Assembly: GCF_000067205.1 (NCBI RefSeq)
Contig: NC_010170.1
Span: forward strand, 2,170,001 to 2,234,000
Direction: 5' to 3'
DNA: 64,000 nt
DNA from: Bordetella petrii
Lineage (GTDB): Bacteria > Pseudomonadota > Gammaproteobacteria > Burkholderiales > Burkholderiaceae_B
Part shown: piece after piece, positions 51,868 through 60,209 of the stretch
Layout of the letters: each line of letters opens with the position of its first letter
Position numbering within the stretch: position 1 is the stretch's first letter
Notes under the pieces: model-generated
The model's input: only the letters and a program-made list of their open reading frames with translations
The model's database searches: none
Told to the model about the DNA's origin: nothing
Program-made: the position numbers and the translations under genes

Positions 51868-53595
51868 ATGGACGCGACTTTCGATACCGGCGCCAAGCCG
51901 GCCAAGGCCAAGAAACGGGCGCGTGCGCCCAAGCAGAAGCGCTCATGGAAAATTCGCGACGCACGGGTGGGCACGCTGCTGCTGCTGGTGATGGGCTTCT
52001 TCGCCGTGCTGATTGCGGCGGTGGGCGCCCTGGCAGCGTATTTTCTGCAGAGCAACTATGAATCGATCCGCCAGATCAACGACCTGACCGCGCGCGCCAA
52101 GCAAGTCGAAATCATCAATAGCGACATGCTGCGTTCGCGCGTCGACCTGATGGTGGCGGCCCGCTACTTGCAGGAGTCGGGCTGGGGCAGCGGCGAGAAG
52201 TCGGCCGCCGAAGCCAAGAAGGCGCTGGAGGCGGCCACTTCGCGCCTGGACGGCGTGCGCAAGCGCTTTTCGGATTTCCAGCAGAACATGCTGGAAGACG
52301 ATGCCGGACGCCGCCTGTCGATGGACCTGGTGCGCCGCTACCGTGCTTATATCGACGATGGCGTCGACACCATGGTCGAGGCGCTGCGCAGCGAAGATTA
52401 CTCGACCTTCTATATGGTGAACAACGAGTACGGCACGCCGCGCAGCGAGACGTTCATCGAGGCGATCGCCAAGTTCACCGACTACATCCAGGAACAGCGG
52501 GACGCCAATATTGCCACGGCGCAGACCAATTTCGAGCGAGCGGTGCTGGCGGTGGGCGTGGCCGTAGTGTTGGCCCTGGTGCTGATGTTGGTGGCGCGCG
52601 TGGTGTTTGGTCGCCTGGTGGTGCGTCCGCTGATCGACGCCGGCCAGCATTTCGACAAGATCGCCGCGGGCGACCTGACGGCCCGGGTCGAGGTGCGCAA
52701 CAGCAATGAAATCGGCCAACTGTTCTCGGCGTTAAAGCGCATGCAGGAGAACCTGGCGCGCACGGTGTCGCAGGTGCGCCGCGGGGTGGACGAGATAAAC
52801 GTGGGTTCGCGCGAGATTTCGGCGGGCAACACCGACCTGAGCAGCCGTACCGAGCAACAGGCGGCGTCGCTGGAAGAGACGGCGGCGTCGATGGAAGAGC
52901 TGGCCTCGACGGTCAAGCAGAACGCCGACAACGCGCGCCAGGCGAATCAGCTGGCGGCCAGCGCCTCGGACGTGGCCGAGCGCGGCGGGGCGGCGGTCTC
53001 GGAAGTGGTGAGCACGATGGAAGGGATTTCGGCGAGCTCGCGCAAGATTTCCGAGATTGTGTCGGTGATTGACGGGATCGCGTTCCAGACGAACATACTG
53101 GCGCTGAACGCGGCGGTGGAAGCGGCGCGCGCGGGCGAGCAGGGCAAGGGCTTTGCGGTGGTGGCGGGCGAAGTGCGCTCGCTGGCGCAGCGCAGCGCGC
53201 AGGCGGCCAAGGAAATCAAGGTGCTGATCGAGGACTCGGTGAGCAAGGTGGGCACGGGTTCGCAGCAGGTGGAGCGGGCCGGTGCGACGATGCAAGAGAT
53301 CGTGGCGTCGGTCAAGCGGGTGACGGACATCATGGGCGAGATTTCGGCGGCCTCGGAAGAGCAGTCGGGCGGGATCGACCAGGTGAACCGCGCGGTGTCG
53401 CAGATGGATGAGGTGACGCAGCAGAACGCGGCGCTGGTGGAAGAGGCGGCCGCGGCGGCGGGTTCGCTGCAAGAGCAGGCGCAGCAGCTGGCCGAGGCGG
53501 TGGCGGTGTTCAAGATCAACGCCGGCGAAGTCATCGAAGTGCCGGCCCAGCAATTGACAGGCAATTACGCTGCGCCCCTGGTGGCCCAGTCATAA
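51868..53595 (+). CDS. methyl-accepting chemotaxis protein, copy 3
   Basis: A 575-residue receptor. The long basic cytoplasmic N-terminus (about 1-32, rich in Lys/Arg) precedes TM1 (about 34-58). A helical periplasmic domain (about 60-225) differs from those of the other two receptors, and TM2 is about 228-250. HAMP and the shared signalling cassette follow. The C-terminus ends LVAQS, with no CheR-docking motif. ATG 51868 follows GGGGGAGAG. It ends in a strong terminator. Confidence 0.93.
   Translation: MDATFDTGAKPAKAKKRARAPKQKRSWKIRDARVGTLLLLVMGFFAVLIAAVGALAAYFLQSNYESIRQINDLTARAKQVEIINSDMLRSRVDLMVAARYLQESGWGSGEKSAAEAKKALEAATSRLDGVRKRFSDFQQNMLEDDAGRRLSMDLVRRYRAYIDDGVDTMVEALRSEDYSTFYMVNNEYGTPRSETFIEAIAKFTDYIQEQRDANIATAQTNFERAVLAVGVAVVLALVLMLVARVVFGRLVVRPLIDAGQHFDKIAAGDLTARVEVRNSNEIGQLFSALKRMQENLARTVSQVRRGVDEINVGSREISAGNTDLSSRTEQQAASLEETAASMEELASTVKQNADNARQANQLAASASDVAERGGAAVSEVVSTMEGISASSRKISEIVSVIDGIAFQTNILALNAAVEAARAGEQGKGFAVVAGEVRSLAQRSAQAAKEIKVLIEDSVSKVGTGSQQVERAGATMQEIVASVKRVTDIMGEISAASEEQSGGIDQVNRAVSQMDEVTQQNAALVEEAAAAAGSLQEQAQQLAEAVAVFKINAGEVIEVPAQQLTGNYAAPLVAQS
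52663..53546 (+). repeat. 884-bp HAMP/signalling cassette, copy C
   Basis: About 99 percent identical by eye to copy A at 23275-24158 over the whole length, including silent sites. The few differences I saw include GATAAAC for GATCAAC and GGCGGGGCG for GGCGGAGCG. Copies B and C also share the next eight or so bases (CAGCAATTGAC), beyond the limit with A. Confidence 0.92.
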
Positions 53596-53617
53596 GAAAA
53601 AGCTGACTCCCCCAATT

Positions 53618-53643
53618 GCGCCGGCCATGCCGGCGTTTTTTTT
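53618..53643 (+). terminator. rho-independent terminator after the mcp operon
   Basis: CGCCGGC (53619-53625), loop CAT, GCCGGCG (53629-53635), then eight T. It closes the flgK-flgL-mcp side 23 bp after the mcp stop. The facing fliR gene has no equally good terminator. Confidence 0.92.
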
Positions 53644-53693
53644 GGGGGGTATCTGGCTCCCACCGGGCGCCGACGGCGTGTCGGGCGGGATCT

Positions 53694-53786
53694 GGTGCCA
53701 GGGTCCCGCAAGGTGCCTGGCACCGCGTGGCGGGCGAAGCTGTGGCGCATGGGGCGGTGCCAGGCACCCTGCGGGAGCCTGACACC
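53694..53786. repeat. two inverted copies of the GGTGYCAGG palindromic repeat
   Basis: Unit 1 at 53694-53724 has arms GGTGCCAGG and CCTGGCACC. Unit 2 at 53756-53786 has arms GGTGCCAGGC and GCCTGACACC and is nearly the reverse complement of unit 1. Together they can fold as two small hairpins or one long stem. They fill the 270-bp space between the mcp terminator and fliR; nothing else there is recognisable. Confidence 0.75.
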
Positions 53787-53865
53787 TGGAACGGACGTGG
53801 GCCGACGTGGGTCGGACCTGCGCCGGCCCCGAGCCGGCAGAAGATGTTTCTTTGTCCCAGCGGCG

Positions 53866-54654
53866 CTAGCGCGCGGCCAGCCCGCCCAAGACGTCACTGA
53901 TTGCCTGCAAGCCATCTCGCATCAGGCCTTCCAGGAACGGGGCGGCATGCGGCAGCACGGCCGCCAGCAGCAGCAGGCCGGTGATCAAGCTGACAGGGAA
54001 CCCCACCGCGAATACCGACAGCTGCGGGGCCGCGCGATTCAGGATGCCCATGGCCAGGTTGATGGTCAGCAGGGCGCAGATCAGTGGCAGCGCGAGCAGC
54101 AGGCCGGATACGAAAATGGTCTGCCCCCACTGCACCAGGATGCCCCAGCCATTGGGGTCGAGCGTCAGTTGCGTCAGGGGCAGTACGTCGAATGAGCGCA
54201 CCAGCGCCGCCAGCACCAGCAGGTGGCCGTCCAGGGCCAGGAACACCAGCATGGCTACGATATTCAACAGCCGCGACAGCACCGCGGTGTTGGCGCCGGT
54301 GGAGGGATCGAAGAATGAAGCGAACGACAGCCCCATTTGCAGGCCCACGAACTCGCCGGCCGTCTGCACCGCGGCGAATACGATGCGCATGGTGAATCCC
54401 ATGGCGATGCCGATCAGCACTTGCTGGCCCAGCAGCCATAGCCCGGCGTACGAACCGGGCGGAATGGCGGGCGGGGGCTCCAGGCCGGGCGCCACTGCCA
54501 CGGTGAGCATGAAAGCCAGCGCCACCTTGATCCGGATAGGGATGGTGGATTCGGAGAACAGCGGCGCGCTGCCCACCAGCGCCAGCATGCGCACGAACGG
54601 CCAAAGGAACTGCAGCAGCCATGCGTCGAGCTGCTGCTGGGTGAAGTTGATCAT
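53866..54654 (-). CDS. fliR: flagellar export gate protein FliR
   Basis: A 262-residue inner-membrane subunit of the FliPQR export channel. It has six or so hydrophobic segments, with the conserved FFDPSTGANTAVLSRLLNI and the N-terminal WLLQFLWPFVRMLALVGSAP. ATG 54654 gives MINFTQQQLDAW; a TTG 9 bp earlier is possible. It is the last gene of the fliF-to-fliR run, 34 bp after fliQ. Confidence 0.95.
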   Translation of the reverse strand: MINFTQQQLDAWLLQFLWPFVRMLALVGSAPLFSESTIPIRIKVALAFMLTVAVAPGLEPPPAIPPGSYAGLWLLGQQVLIGIAMGFTMRIVFAAVQTAGEFVGLQMGLSFASFFDPSTGANTAVLSRLLNIVAMLVFLALDGHLLVLAALVRSFDVLPLTQLTLDPNGWGILVQWGQTIFVSGLLLALPLICALLTINLAMGILNRAAPQLSVFAVGFPVSLITGLLLLAAVLPHAAPFLEGLMRDGLQAISDVLGGLAAR

Positions 54655-54688
54655 GGCATGCAAGGCCGGCTGCCGCGCACAGGCCCGC

Positions 54689-54958
54689 CTACGAGACCAG
54701 CAACGGAATCTGGCCGATCAGCTGACGGATGTAGTCGGTCATCAGGCCCAGCAGCCAGGGGCCCATCAGCACCAGCACGCCGCACATGGCCAGCAACTTG
54801 GGGATGAACGACAGCGTCATTTCGTTGATCTGCGTAGCGGCCTGGAACACGGCGATGACCAGGCCCACTGCCAGGGTCACCAGCAGCAGGGGGCCAGCCA
54901 TGGCCAGCGCTATTTTCAGCGCCTGGTAGGTCATCGACATGACGGTTTCAGCGGTCAT
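54689..54958 (-). CDS. fliQ: flagellar export gate protein FliQ
   Basis: An 89-residue, two-helix membrane protein of the export gate. It has the family-standard length and the internal VFQAATQINEMTLSFIPKL motif between the two hydrophobic segments. It is 12 bp after fliP. Confidence 0.96.
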   Translation of the reverse strand: MTAETVMSMTYQALKIALAMAGPLLLVTLAVGLVIAVFQAATQINEMTLSFIPKLLAMCGVLVLMGPWLLGLMTDYIRQLIGQIPLLVS

Positions 54959-54970
54959 GGCGGCGCTCCG

Positions 54971-55759
54971 TTATTGGTAGAAACTGCTGGCCAGCGACCC
55001 CAGCAGCAGGTTCCAGCCGTCGGCCAGCACGAACAGCATCAGCTTGAAAGGCAGGGCCACGGTGACCGGCGGAACCATCATCATGCCCAGCGCCATCAAC
55101 ACGCTGGCCACCACCAGATCGATGATCAGGAAAGGAATGAAGATGGTGAAGCCGATCTGAAAAGCCGTTTTCAGTTCACTGGTGATGAAGGCGGGCACCA
55201 GGATCTTCATGGGCACCTGCGACGGATCTTCCAGGGCCGGCTGGTTCGCCAGGTTGGCGAACAGGGTCAGGTCGTTCTCGCGCGTCTGGTGCAGCATGAA
55301 CGTGTGCAATGGCGCGGCGGCGCGCTCGACGGCCGTTTCGAAGGGAATCGAACCTTCCGACAGCGGCTTGTAGGCTTCGCTGTAGATGCGGTCGAACACC
55401 GGCGACATGGTGTAGAAGGTAAGAAACAAGGCCAGCCCGATCAGCACGTGGTTGGGCGGCGACATGGCCGTGCCCAGGGCGCTGCGCAGCAGCCCCAGCA
55501 CGATGATGATGCGCGTGAAGCCCGTCATCATCAGCAGTGCCGCCGGCAGGAACGACAGCGAAGTCATCAGCAGCAGCGTCTGCATGCTGAGCGAATACGT
55601 CTGCGCGCCGCCGGGGCCAGGCGTGGCGGTCAGGGCAGGCAGGGTGGCCTGGGCCACGACGCCCGCCGGAAACAGCGCCAGCCCCGCCAGCGCGGCGGCG
55701 GCCAGGGCGAGCGGCACGCGGCGGCACGAGCGGAAATGGTGCATGCGATGGAGCATCAT
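54971..55759 (-). CDS. fliP: flagellar export gate protein FliP
   Basis: A 262-residue membrane protein forming the core of the export gate. The cleavable signal sequence covers about residues 1-36. The conserved LSFLPAALLMMTGFTRIIIVL and the C-terminal PFLIIDLVVASVLMALGMMM stretches are present. It lies 16 bp after fliO. Confidence 0.96.
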   Translation of the reverse strand: MMLHRMHHFRSCRRVPLALAAAALAGLALFPAGVVAQATLPALTATPGPGGAQTYSLSMQTLLLMTSLSFLPAALLMMTGFTRIIIVLGLLRSALGTAMSPPNHVLIGLALFLTFYTMSPVFDRIYSEAYKPLSEGSIPFETAVERAAAPLHTFMLHQTRENDLTLFANLANQPALEDPSQVPMKILVPAFITSELKTAFQIGFTIFIPFLIIDLVVASVLMALGMMMVPPVTVALPFKLMLFVLADGWNLLLGSLASSFYQ

Positions 55760-55775
55760 GAAAACCGGAAGAGAG

Positions 55776-56099
55776 TCAGCCGCGGCGCTTGAGCGCCTGC
55801 GACAGCTTGCCGGCGAAGGCGCCCAGTTCAGACGCAGGCGGCGCGACGACGCCCGCGGGCAGCGTGTGCAGGGGCGTGATCTGGGTGGACGTGACGCCGA
55901 CCACCAGCCAGGTGTCTTCGATCTGCAACAGGGCCACGCTCTGGCGCGGGCCCAATGGCAGGCTGGCTACCTGGCGCATCGGCCCTGAGCCGGCGCGCCC
56001 GGCCAGCCCGGCGCGGCGCGCCAGCCAGGCCGAAGCCAGGATGGCCGCCACCACCAGCACCAGACCGATCACCACGCGCAGCACGGCCGATTCCGTCAT
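55776..56099 (-). CDS. fliO: flagellar export accessory protein FliO
   Basis: A 107-residue protein with one N-terminal membrane helix (LRVVIGLVLVVAAILASAWL) and a small cytoplasmic domain with SLPLGPRQSVALLQIEDTWLV, as in FliO. It helps FliP assemble. It lies 7 bp after fliN. Confidence 0.9.
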   Translation of the reverse strand: MTESAVLRVVIGLVLVVAAILASAWLARRAGLAGRAGSGPMRQVASLPLGPRQSVALLQIEDTWLVVGVTSTQITPLHTLPAGVVAPPASELGAFAGKLSQALKRRG

Positions 56100-56106
56100 G
56101 GCGTTC

Positions 56107-56652
56107 TCAGCGACGGTTGTTCAGGCGGTTGATGCGTTCCGACGGCGTGATGATGTCGGTGAGGCGGATGCCGTACTTTTCTTCCACGACCACCACTTCA
56201 CCCTGGGCAATGAGGTAACCGTTGACGAAGATGTCCATGGGTTCGCCGGCCAGGCCGTCGAGCTCGACCACCGAGCCCTGCCCGAGCTGCAGCAGGTTCT
56301 TGATGGTGAGACGGGTGCGGCCCAGTTCCACTGTCAGCTGCACCGGCACGTCCATGATCAGGTCGATGTCGTTGCCGTTGCCGCCGGCAGCGTCGGCCAG
56401 TGGCTTGAAGACCGAGCCGCCGGCCGGACGGGCCGCGGGCGCGGCGGCAGGAGCAGCCGCGGCAGGCGCCGTGGATGCGGCCGATGCCTGTTCGGCCATG
56501 GCGCCGGCCCAGTCGTCCTGCGGTTTCAGGCCGTCGGCCTGGGTGGGGGGCTGGGCCGCCGCGGATTGCTCGGCAAGCGCATCGGCCCAGTCGTCGGCCG
56601 GGGTGGCGGACGAACCGGAACCGGTCTGGCCGGGCGCGTTCGTGTCAGTCAT
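56107..56652 (-). CDS. fliN: flagellar motor switch protein FliN
   Basis: A 181-residue C-ring protein. The N-terminal ~95 residues are a low-complexity Ala/Asp/Gln-rich extension containing two repeats of a DDWA(D/G)A(L/M)AEQ motif. The C-terminal SpoA domain has DVPVQLTVELGRTRLTIKNLLQLGQGSVVELD and VNGYLIAQGEVVVVEEKYGIR (each part of the fold). It overlaps fliM by 8 bp. Confidence 0.95.
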   Translation of the reverse strand: MTDTNAPGQTGSGSSATPADDWADALAEQSAAAQPPTQADGLKPQDDWAGAMAEQASAASTAPAAAAPAAAPAARPAGGSVFKPLADAAGGNGNDIDLIMDVPVQLTVELGRTRLTIKNLLQLGQGSVVELDGLAGEPMDIFVNGYLIAQGEVVVVEEKYGIRLTDIITPSERINRLNNRR

Positions 56653-57652
56653 GGTCGGGGGCCTCGTGTGTATCGCTTTCGTAGGTAAACAGGTTCTGCA
56701 CGCGCAGGGCGTATTGGCCGTTGAAGACGCCGTAGCTGCATTCCATCAGGGGCACGCCGTTGACGTTGGCGATAACCGTCTCGGGCACCTCGATCGGCAG
56801 CACGTCGCCGACTTTCAGGCGCAACAGTTCGCGGATGCTGGAGGGGATCGACGCGAATTCGGCCGTCAGGTCGACGTCGGCGCTGCGCACCTGGCGCGAG
56901 AGCTGGTGGGTCCAGCGCTGGTCGACTTCTTCCAGGGTCGTTTCCTGCAGCGGGCGCGTCAGCAGGTCGCGCACCGGCTCGATCATGGAGTAGGGCAGGC
57001 AGATATTCAGGTCTCCGCCAGTCGCGCCGAACTCGATGTGGAACGACGACACCACCACGACTTCATTGTTGCCGGTGATGCTGGCGAACTTGGTGTGCAT
57101 CTCGGAGCGCACGTATTCGAACTCGATGGGGTACACCGCTTCCCAGGACTTGCCGTAGCTTTCCAGGGTCAGGTTGAGCAGGCGGCGAATGATGCGCTGC
57201 TCGGTGGTGGTGAAATCGCGGCCCTCCACGCGCGTGTGGTAGCGGCCGTCTCCGCCGAACAGGCTGTCGATCACCAGAAACACCAGGCTGGGATCGTAGG
57301 TGAACAGCGCCGTGCCCCGCAGCGGCTTCATCTGGATCATGTTCAGATTGCTGGGCACCGGCAGATTGCGTTCGAAGTCGGCGTATTTCAGTATCTTGAT
57401 CGACCCGACCGTGATGTCGGCGTTGCGCCGCATGAAATTCAGCAACAGGTGGCGCAGCTGGCGGGCGAATCGCTCGTTGATGAGTTCGAGCGTCTGCATG
57501 CGCCGCCGCACGACGCGGTCGGGCGAGCTCAGGTCGTAGGCGCGCGCGCCGCGCGCATCGGCCTCGTCGCGGGATTCGCTGTCGCTCTCGCCGGTAACGC
57601 CGGCCAGCAGCGCATCGACTTCATCCTGCGAAAGAAACGCCTCGTAGGCCAT
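56645..57652 (-). CDS. fliM: flagellar motor switch protein FliM
   Basis: A 335-residue C-ring subunit. The N-terminal CheY-P binding segment FLSQDEVDALLAGV is intact. The middle CheC-like domain follows (RGTALFTYDPSLVFLVIDSL), then a C-terminal SpoA domain with LKVGDVLPIEVPETV. It lies 2 bp after fliL. Confidence 0.96.
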   Translation of the reverse strand: MAYEAFLSQDEVDALLAGVTGESDSESRDEADARGARAYDLSSPDRVVRRRMQTLELINERFARQLRHLLLNFMRRNADITVGSIKILKYADFERNLPVPSNLNMIQMKPLRGTALFTYDPSLVFLVIDSLFGGDGRYHTRVEGRDFTTTEQRIIRRLLNLTLESYGKSWEAVYPIEFEYVRSEMHTKFASITGNNEVVVVSSFHIEFGATGGDLNICLPYSMIEPVRDLLTRPLQETTLEEVDQRWTHQLSRQVRSADVDLTAEFASIPSSIRELLRLKVGDVLPIEVPETVIANVNGVPLMECSYGVFNGQYALRVQNLFTYESDTHEAPDHD

Positions 57653-57654
57653 GC

Positions 57655-58230
57655 TTACTGCACCACGAAGGCGGTGAACAGGGCGGCGCTGACGTACTGG
57701 CCATCGGGCAGGGGCGAGAACGGCTGATTCACGGCGGCGACGATGGCGCGCGCCATGTCGGCCTTGCCCTGGGGCGACTGCGCGACCGTGGGCGATTGCG
57801 CCGACAGTACCATCAGGATGCGGCTGCGCACCTCGGGCATGTATTTCTCGATACGCATCCGCGTCTGCTCGTCGCCCGCGCGCAGAGTGATGCCCACATG
57901 CAGGATGCGCTCGCTTTCGGCGCTTTGCAGCGTGACAGTGAAGGCTTCCAGGGGAATGAAAATGGGCGCCGGCACCGGGGTCGGCGTGGCGGGCGGCTCG
58001 ACAAAAATGGCCGGCGCGGGGCCGGCATCGGCCTTGCCGACGCCCAGCCGCACGGGGGCCGCCGCTTCGGTGTACTGGCGGTGCATGATGAACCAGGTGG
58101 CGGCCACGCTCGCGCAGGCGACGATGGCCAGCGCAAGCAGCCAGAAAAGGCCGCGCAGGATCGGGCTGCCGCCAGAGGTGCGCAAAGGCAGGCTGCGTGA
58201 CGGCATGGAAGGATTCTTGGAAGTGGCCAT
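57655..58230 (-). CDS. fliL: flagellar basal body protein FliL
   Basis: A 191-residue single-pass inner-membrane protein associated with the stators. The membrane helix is about residues 27-48 (GLFWLLALAIVACASVAATW). A Pro-rich linker and the periplasmic FliL domain follow, with PLEAFTVTLQSAESERILHVGITL (two strands). The 162-bp gap upstream (58231-58392) separates it from fliK and may hold an internal promoter; I see no clear box there. Confidence 0.92.
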   Translation of the reverse strand: MATSKNPSMPSRSLPLRTSGGSPILRGLFWLLALAIVACASVAATWFIMHRQYTEAAAPVRLGVGKADAGPAPAIFVEPPATPTPVPAPIFIPLEAFTVTLQSAESERILHVGITLRAGDEQTRMRIEKYMPEVRSRILMVLSAQSPTVAQSPQGKADMARAIVAAVNQPFSPLPDGQYVSAALFTAFVVQ

Positions 58231-58392
58231 CAGGGTATCGATGCTAGGGAATGAAGGGATTCTGCCCCAAACTCCGCCGCGGTTTGCAGGCGAAAAACAG
58301 GACGAAAGCTGCGTATCTCAGGCTATTGCGCCGCAGCGTGCGGCGCTCGCCCGCTGCGGTGCGCCCCATGTCGTGCGGTGGCGCGGCACGGG

Positions 58393-59724
58393 TCAGGCGA
58401 AGGTGTCGACCAGTCCGTCGCCGCGCGCGACCCGGGTGGCCGCGGCCGGCGCCAGGGCCACTGCCCCGTCGCCCTGTGTGCCGCCGCCTTGGCCATGGCC
58501 GCCGCCTTGCGCCTGCTGCTGCATGTCGAAGCCGGATTGCGAGCCGTGCTCGCCCACGTTGGCCTGCCCCAACGACAGGCCGGCCTGCGCCAGCGCCTGG
58601 TGCAGTTGCGGCAATGCGGCTTCGACCGCGTGGCGCACCGCCGCATGGGCCGACACGAAGCTGGCGCTGGCCACGCCGTCATTGACGCTGAGCGTGACGC
58701 GCAAGGGACCCAGGTCAGGGGGATCGAGGCGCAGTTCTGCGGTGTGCTGGCCGCGCGTGGCGTCGTGGCTCAACACGACCAGCTGGCGGCCCAGGTCGGC
58801 GCCCCAGGCCGGGGTGGCGGCGACGGGCGTGGCCACCGCCAACGATAGCGCCCCGGCCTGCGGCATTGGGGCGGGCGCCGTGGCTTGCGGGCTGGCGGCG
58901 GCCGCCAGGCTGGCAGCCGCGTCGGCGGCGTGCGACGATGCCGCGCCATGGCCGGCCGGTTGCGCGACGGCGCTGGCTGCCTGCAGCGCAAGCTCGGCCT
59001 CGGCGGCAGCCTGCGCGTTGAGGTGTTCCGGGGCCTCGGCCACGGCGGTGACCGCTACGGCGTTGGGGTTTGGCATGGGCGCGGGCGCGCCGCGCAGTTC
59101 GTGGCCGGGCACGCGGGTGTCCGGCCGTGCCGCGGCAGGGGCCTGCGTCTGTGGCGCCGGGGTGTTGGCAGGGGCCGCGGCCGACAGCGCCAGCGCCGCG
59201 GCGGGCGGGGGCGGCGCGGCGTCGCCTGCCTTGGCCGCCGACGCCACCCCGGCCGCACCATCCGGCAGAGGCGCGGCCGGCATGGCGGGCGCGCCGGTGG
59301 CGGCCTCGCTCGTCACGGCCGGCGTCTGCTGCTGCAACTGCGCGGCCTGCGCCGCGATTTCCAGCGCCTGGGCCGGCAGCGCGGGCGCCTGCGCTTCAGG
59401 TGGCGCAACTTGCGGCTGGGCCGGCGCCATGGCCTGCGCGGCCGCGGCGCCGGCCGCCGCGGCGGTTGCCGGGTCCACCACGGTGGATGCGGCCGTGTCG
59501 GCGCTGGCGTCTTCGGTGGGCGCTTTGCCGGGTTTGGCATTGCTGGCTGGCTTGCCCTGCGCGCCGGTGGCGGGCCGTGCGTCGTCGGTCGCCGCGCCGC
59601 GCTGGCGCGCCAGCTGCTGCGCGAAGCTGCCGGTCTTGGGGTCGCTGGCCACGGACGCGGCGCGCTTGCCCTGGACGGGCGGCGCGGTGGGGACCAGCAG
59701 CGGGGTAGTTGGAGTCGCGGTCAT
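58393..59724 (-). CDS. fliK: flagellar hook-length control protein FliK
   Basis: A 443-residue exported molecular ruler. The first ~290 residues are Ala/Pro-rich and disordered. The C-terminal Flg_hook domain (about 310-420) has QHTAELRLDPPDLGPLRVTLS and a Gln/Gly-rich tail. It signals FlhB to change export specificity. It is 44 bp after fliJ. Confidence 0.9.
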   Translation of the reverse strand: MTATPTTPLLVPTAPPVQGKRAASVASDPKTGSFAQQLARQRGAATDDARPATGAQGKPASNAKPGKAPTEDASADTAASTVVDPATAAAAGAAAAQAMAPAQPQVAPPEAQAPALPAQALEIAAQAAQLQQQTPAVTSEAATGAPAMPAAPLPDGAAGVASAAKAGDAAPPPPAAALALSAAAPANTPAPQTQAPAAARPDTRVPGHELRGAPAPMPNPNAVAVTAVAEAPEHLNAQAAAEAELALQAASAVAQPAGHGAASSHAADAAASLAAAASPQATAPAPMPQAGALSLAVATPVAATPAWGADLGRQLVVLSHDATRGQHTAELRLDPPDLGPLRVTLSVNDGVASASFVSAHAAVRHAVEAALPQLHQALAQAGLSLGQANVGEHGSQSGFDMQQQAQGGGHGQGGGTQGDGAVALAPAAATRVARGDGLVDTFA

Positions 59725-59768
59725 GAGGGCATCCTGATCGGCGGTCGGGTCGTTGGGCGCCAGTGCGG

Positions 59769-60209
59769 TCAGGCCTGGCGGAACATCATGCGGGAGGCGA
59801 ATTCGTCGCTGGCGCGCTGTTCGCGCCGCGTCTCCAGCACAGCCTGCGCGCGTCGCTCGCGCTCGGCCAGGGCATCGAACGAATTGAGCCGGCGCTGTTG
59901 CTGTTGCCAGTGAACGCGGCCTTGCGCCAAGTGGCTGTCGGCCTGGCGCAGCACGGCGGCCTGCTGGCCGATAGCGTCGTCCAGGGTGGCGATGAAGCGC
60001 TGGTAGTTGTGGCAGTCGGCGGCCGACATGCCGGTCTGCATGGCATTCTGCAGGCGCAGCAGGTAATCTTGGCGATAGTCCTGCAGCATCGACAGTTGCC
60101 GTTCGGCATGGGAGCGCTCGGCGTTCAGCCGGCCCAGCGCGCGCGCCGCCTCGTCAGTGCTTTCCCGGGCCAGGCCGATCAGCGTATCCAGGGGCAATTG
60201 GCTAGGCAT
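59769..60209 (-). CDS. fliJ: flagellar export protein FliJ
   Basis: A 146-residue coiled-coil protein of the export ATPase complex, almost all helix (RALGRLNAERSHAERQLSML, then NSFDALAERERRAQAVLETRR). ATG 60209 gives MPSQLPLDTL and overlaps the fliI stop by 8 bp. Confidence 0.92.
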   Translation of the reverse strand: MPSQLPLDTLIGLARESTDEAARALGRLNAERSHAERQLSMLQDYRQDYLLRLQNAMQTGMSAADCHNYQRFIATLDDAIGQQAAVLRQADSHLAQGRVHWQQQQRRLNSFDALAERERRAQAVLETRREQRASDEFASRMMFRQA

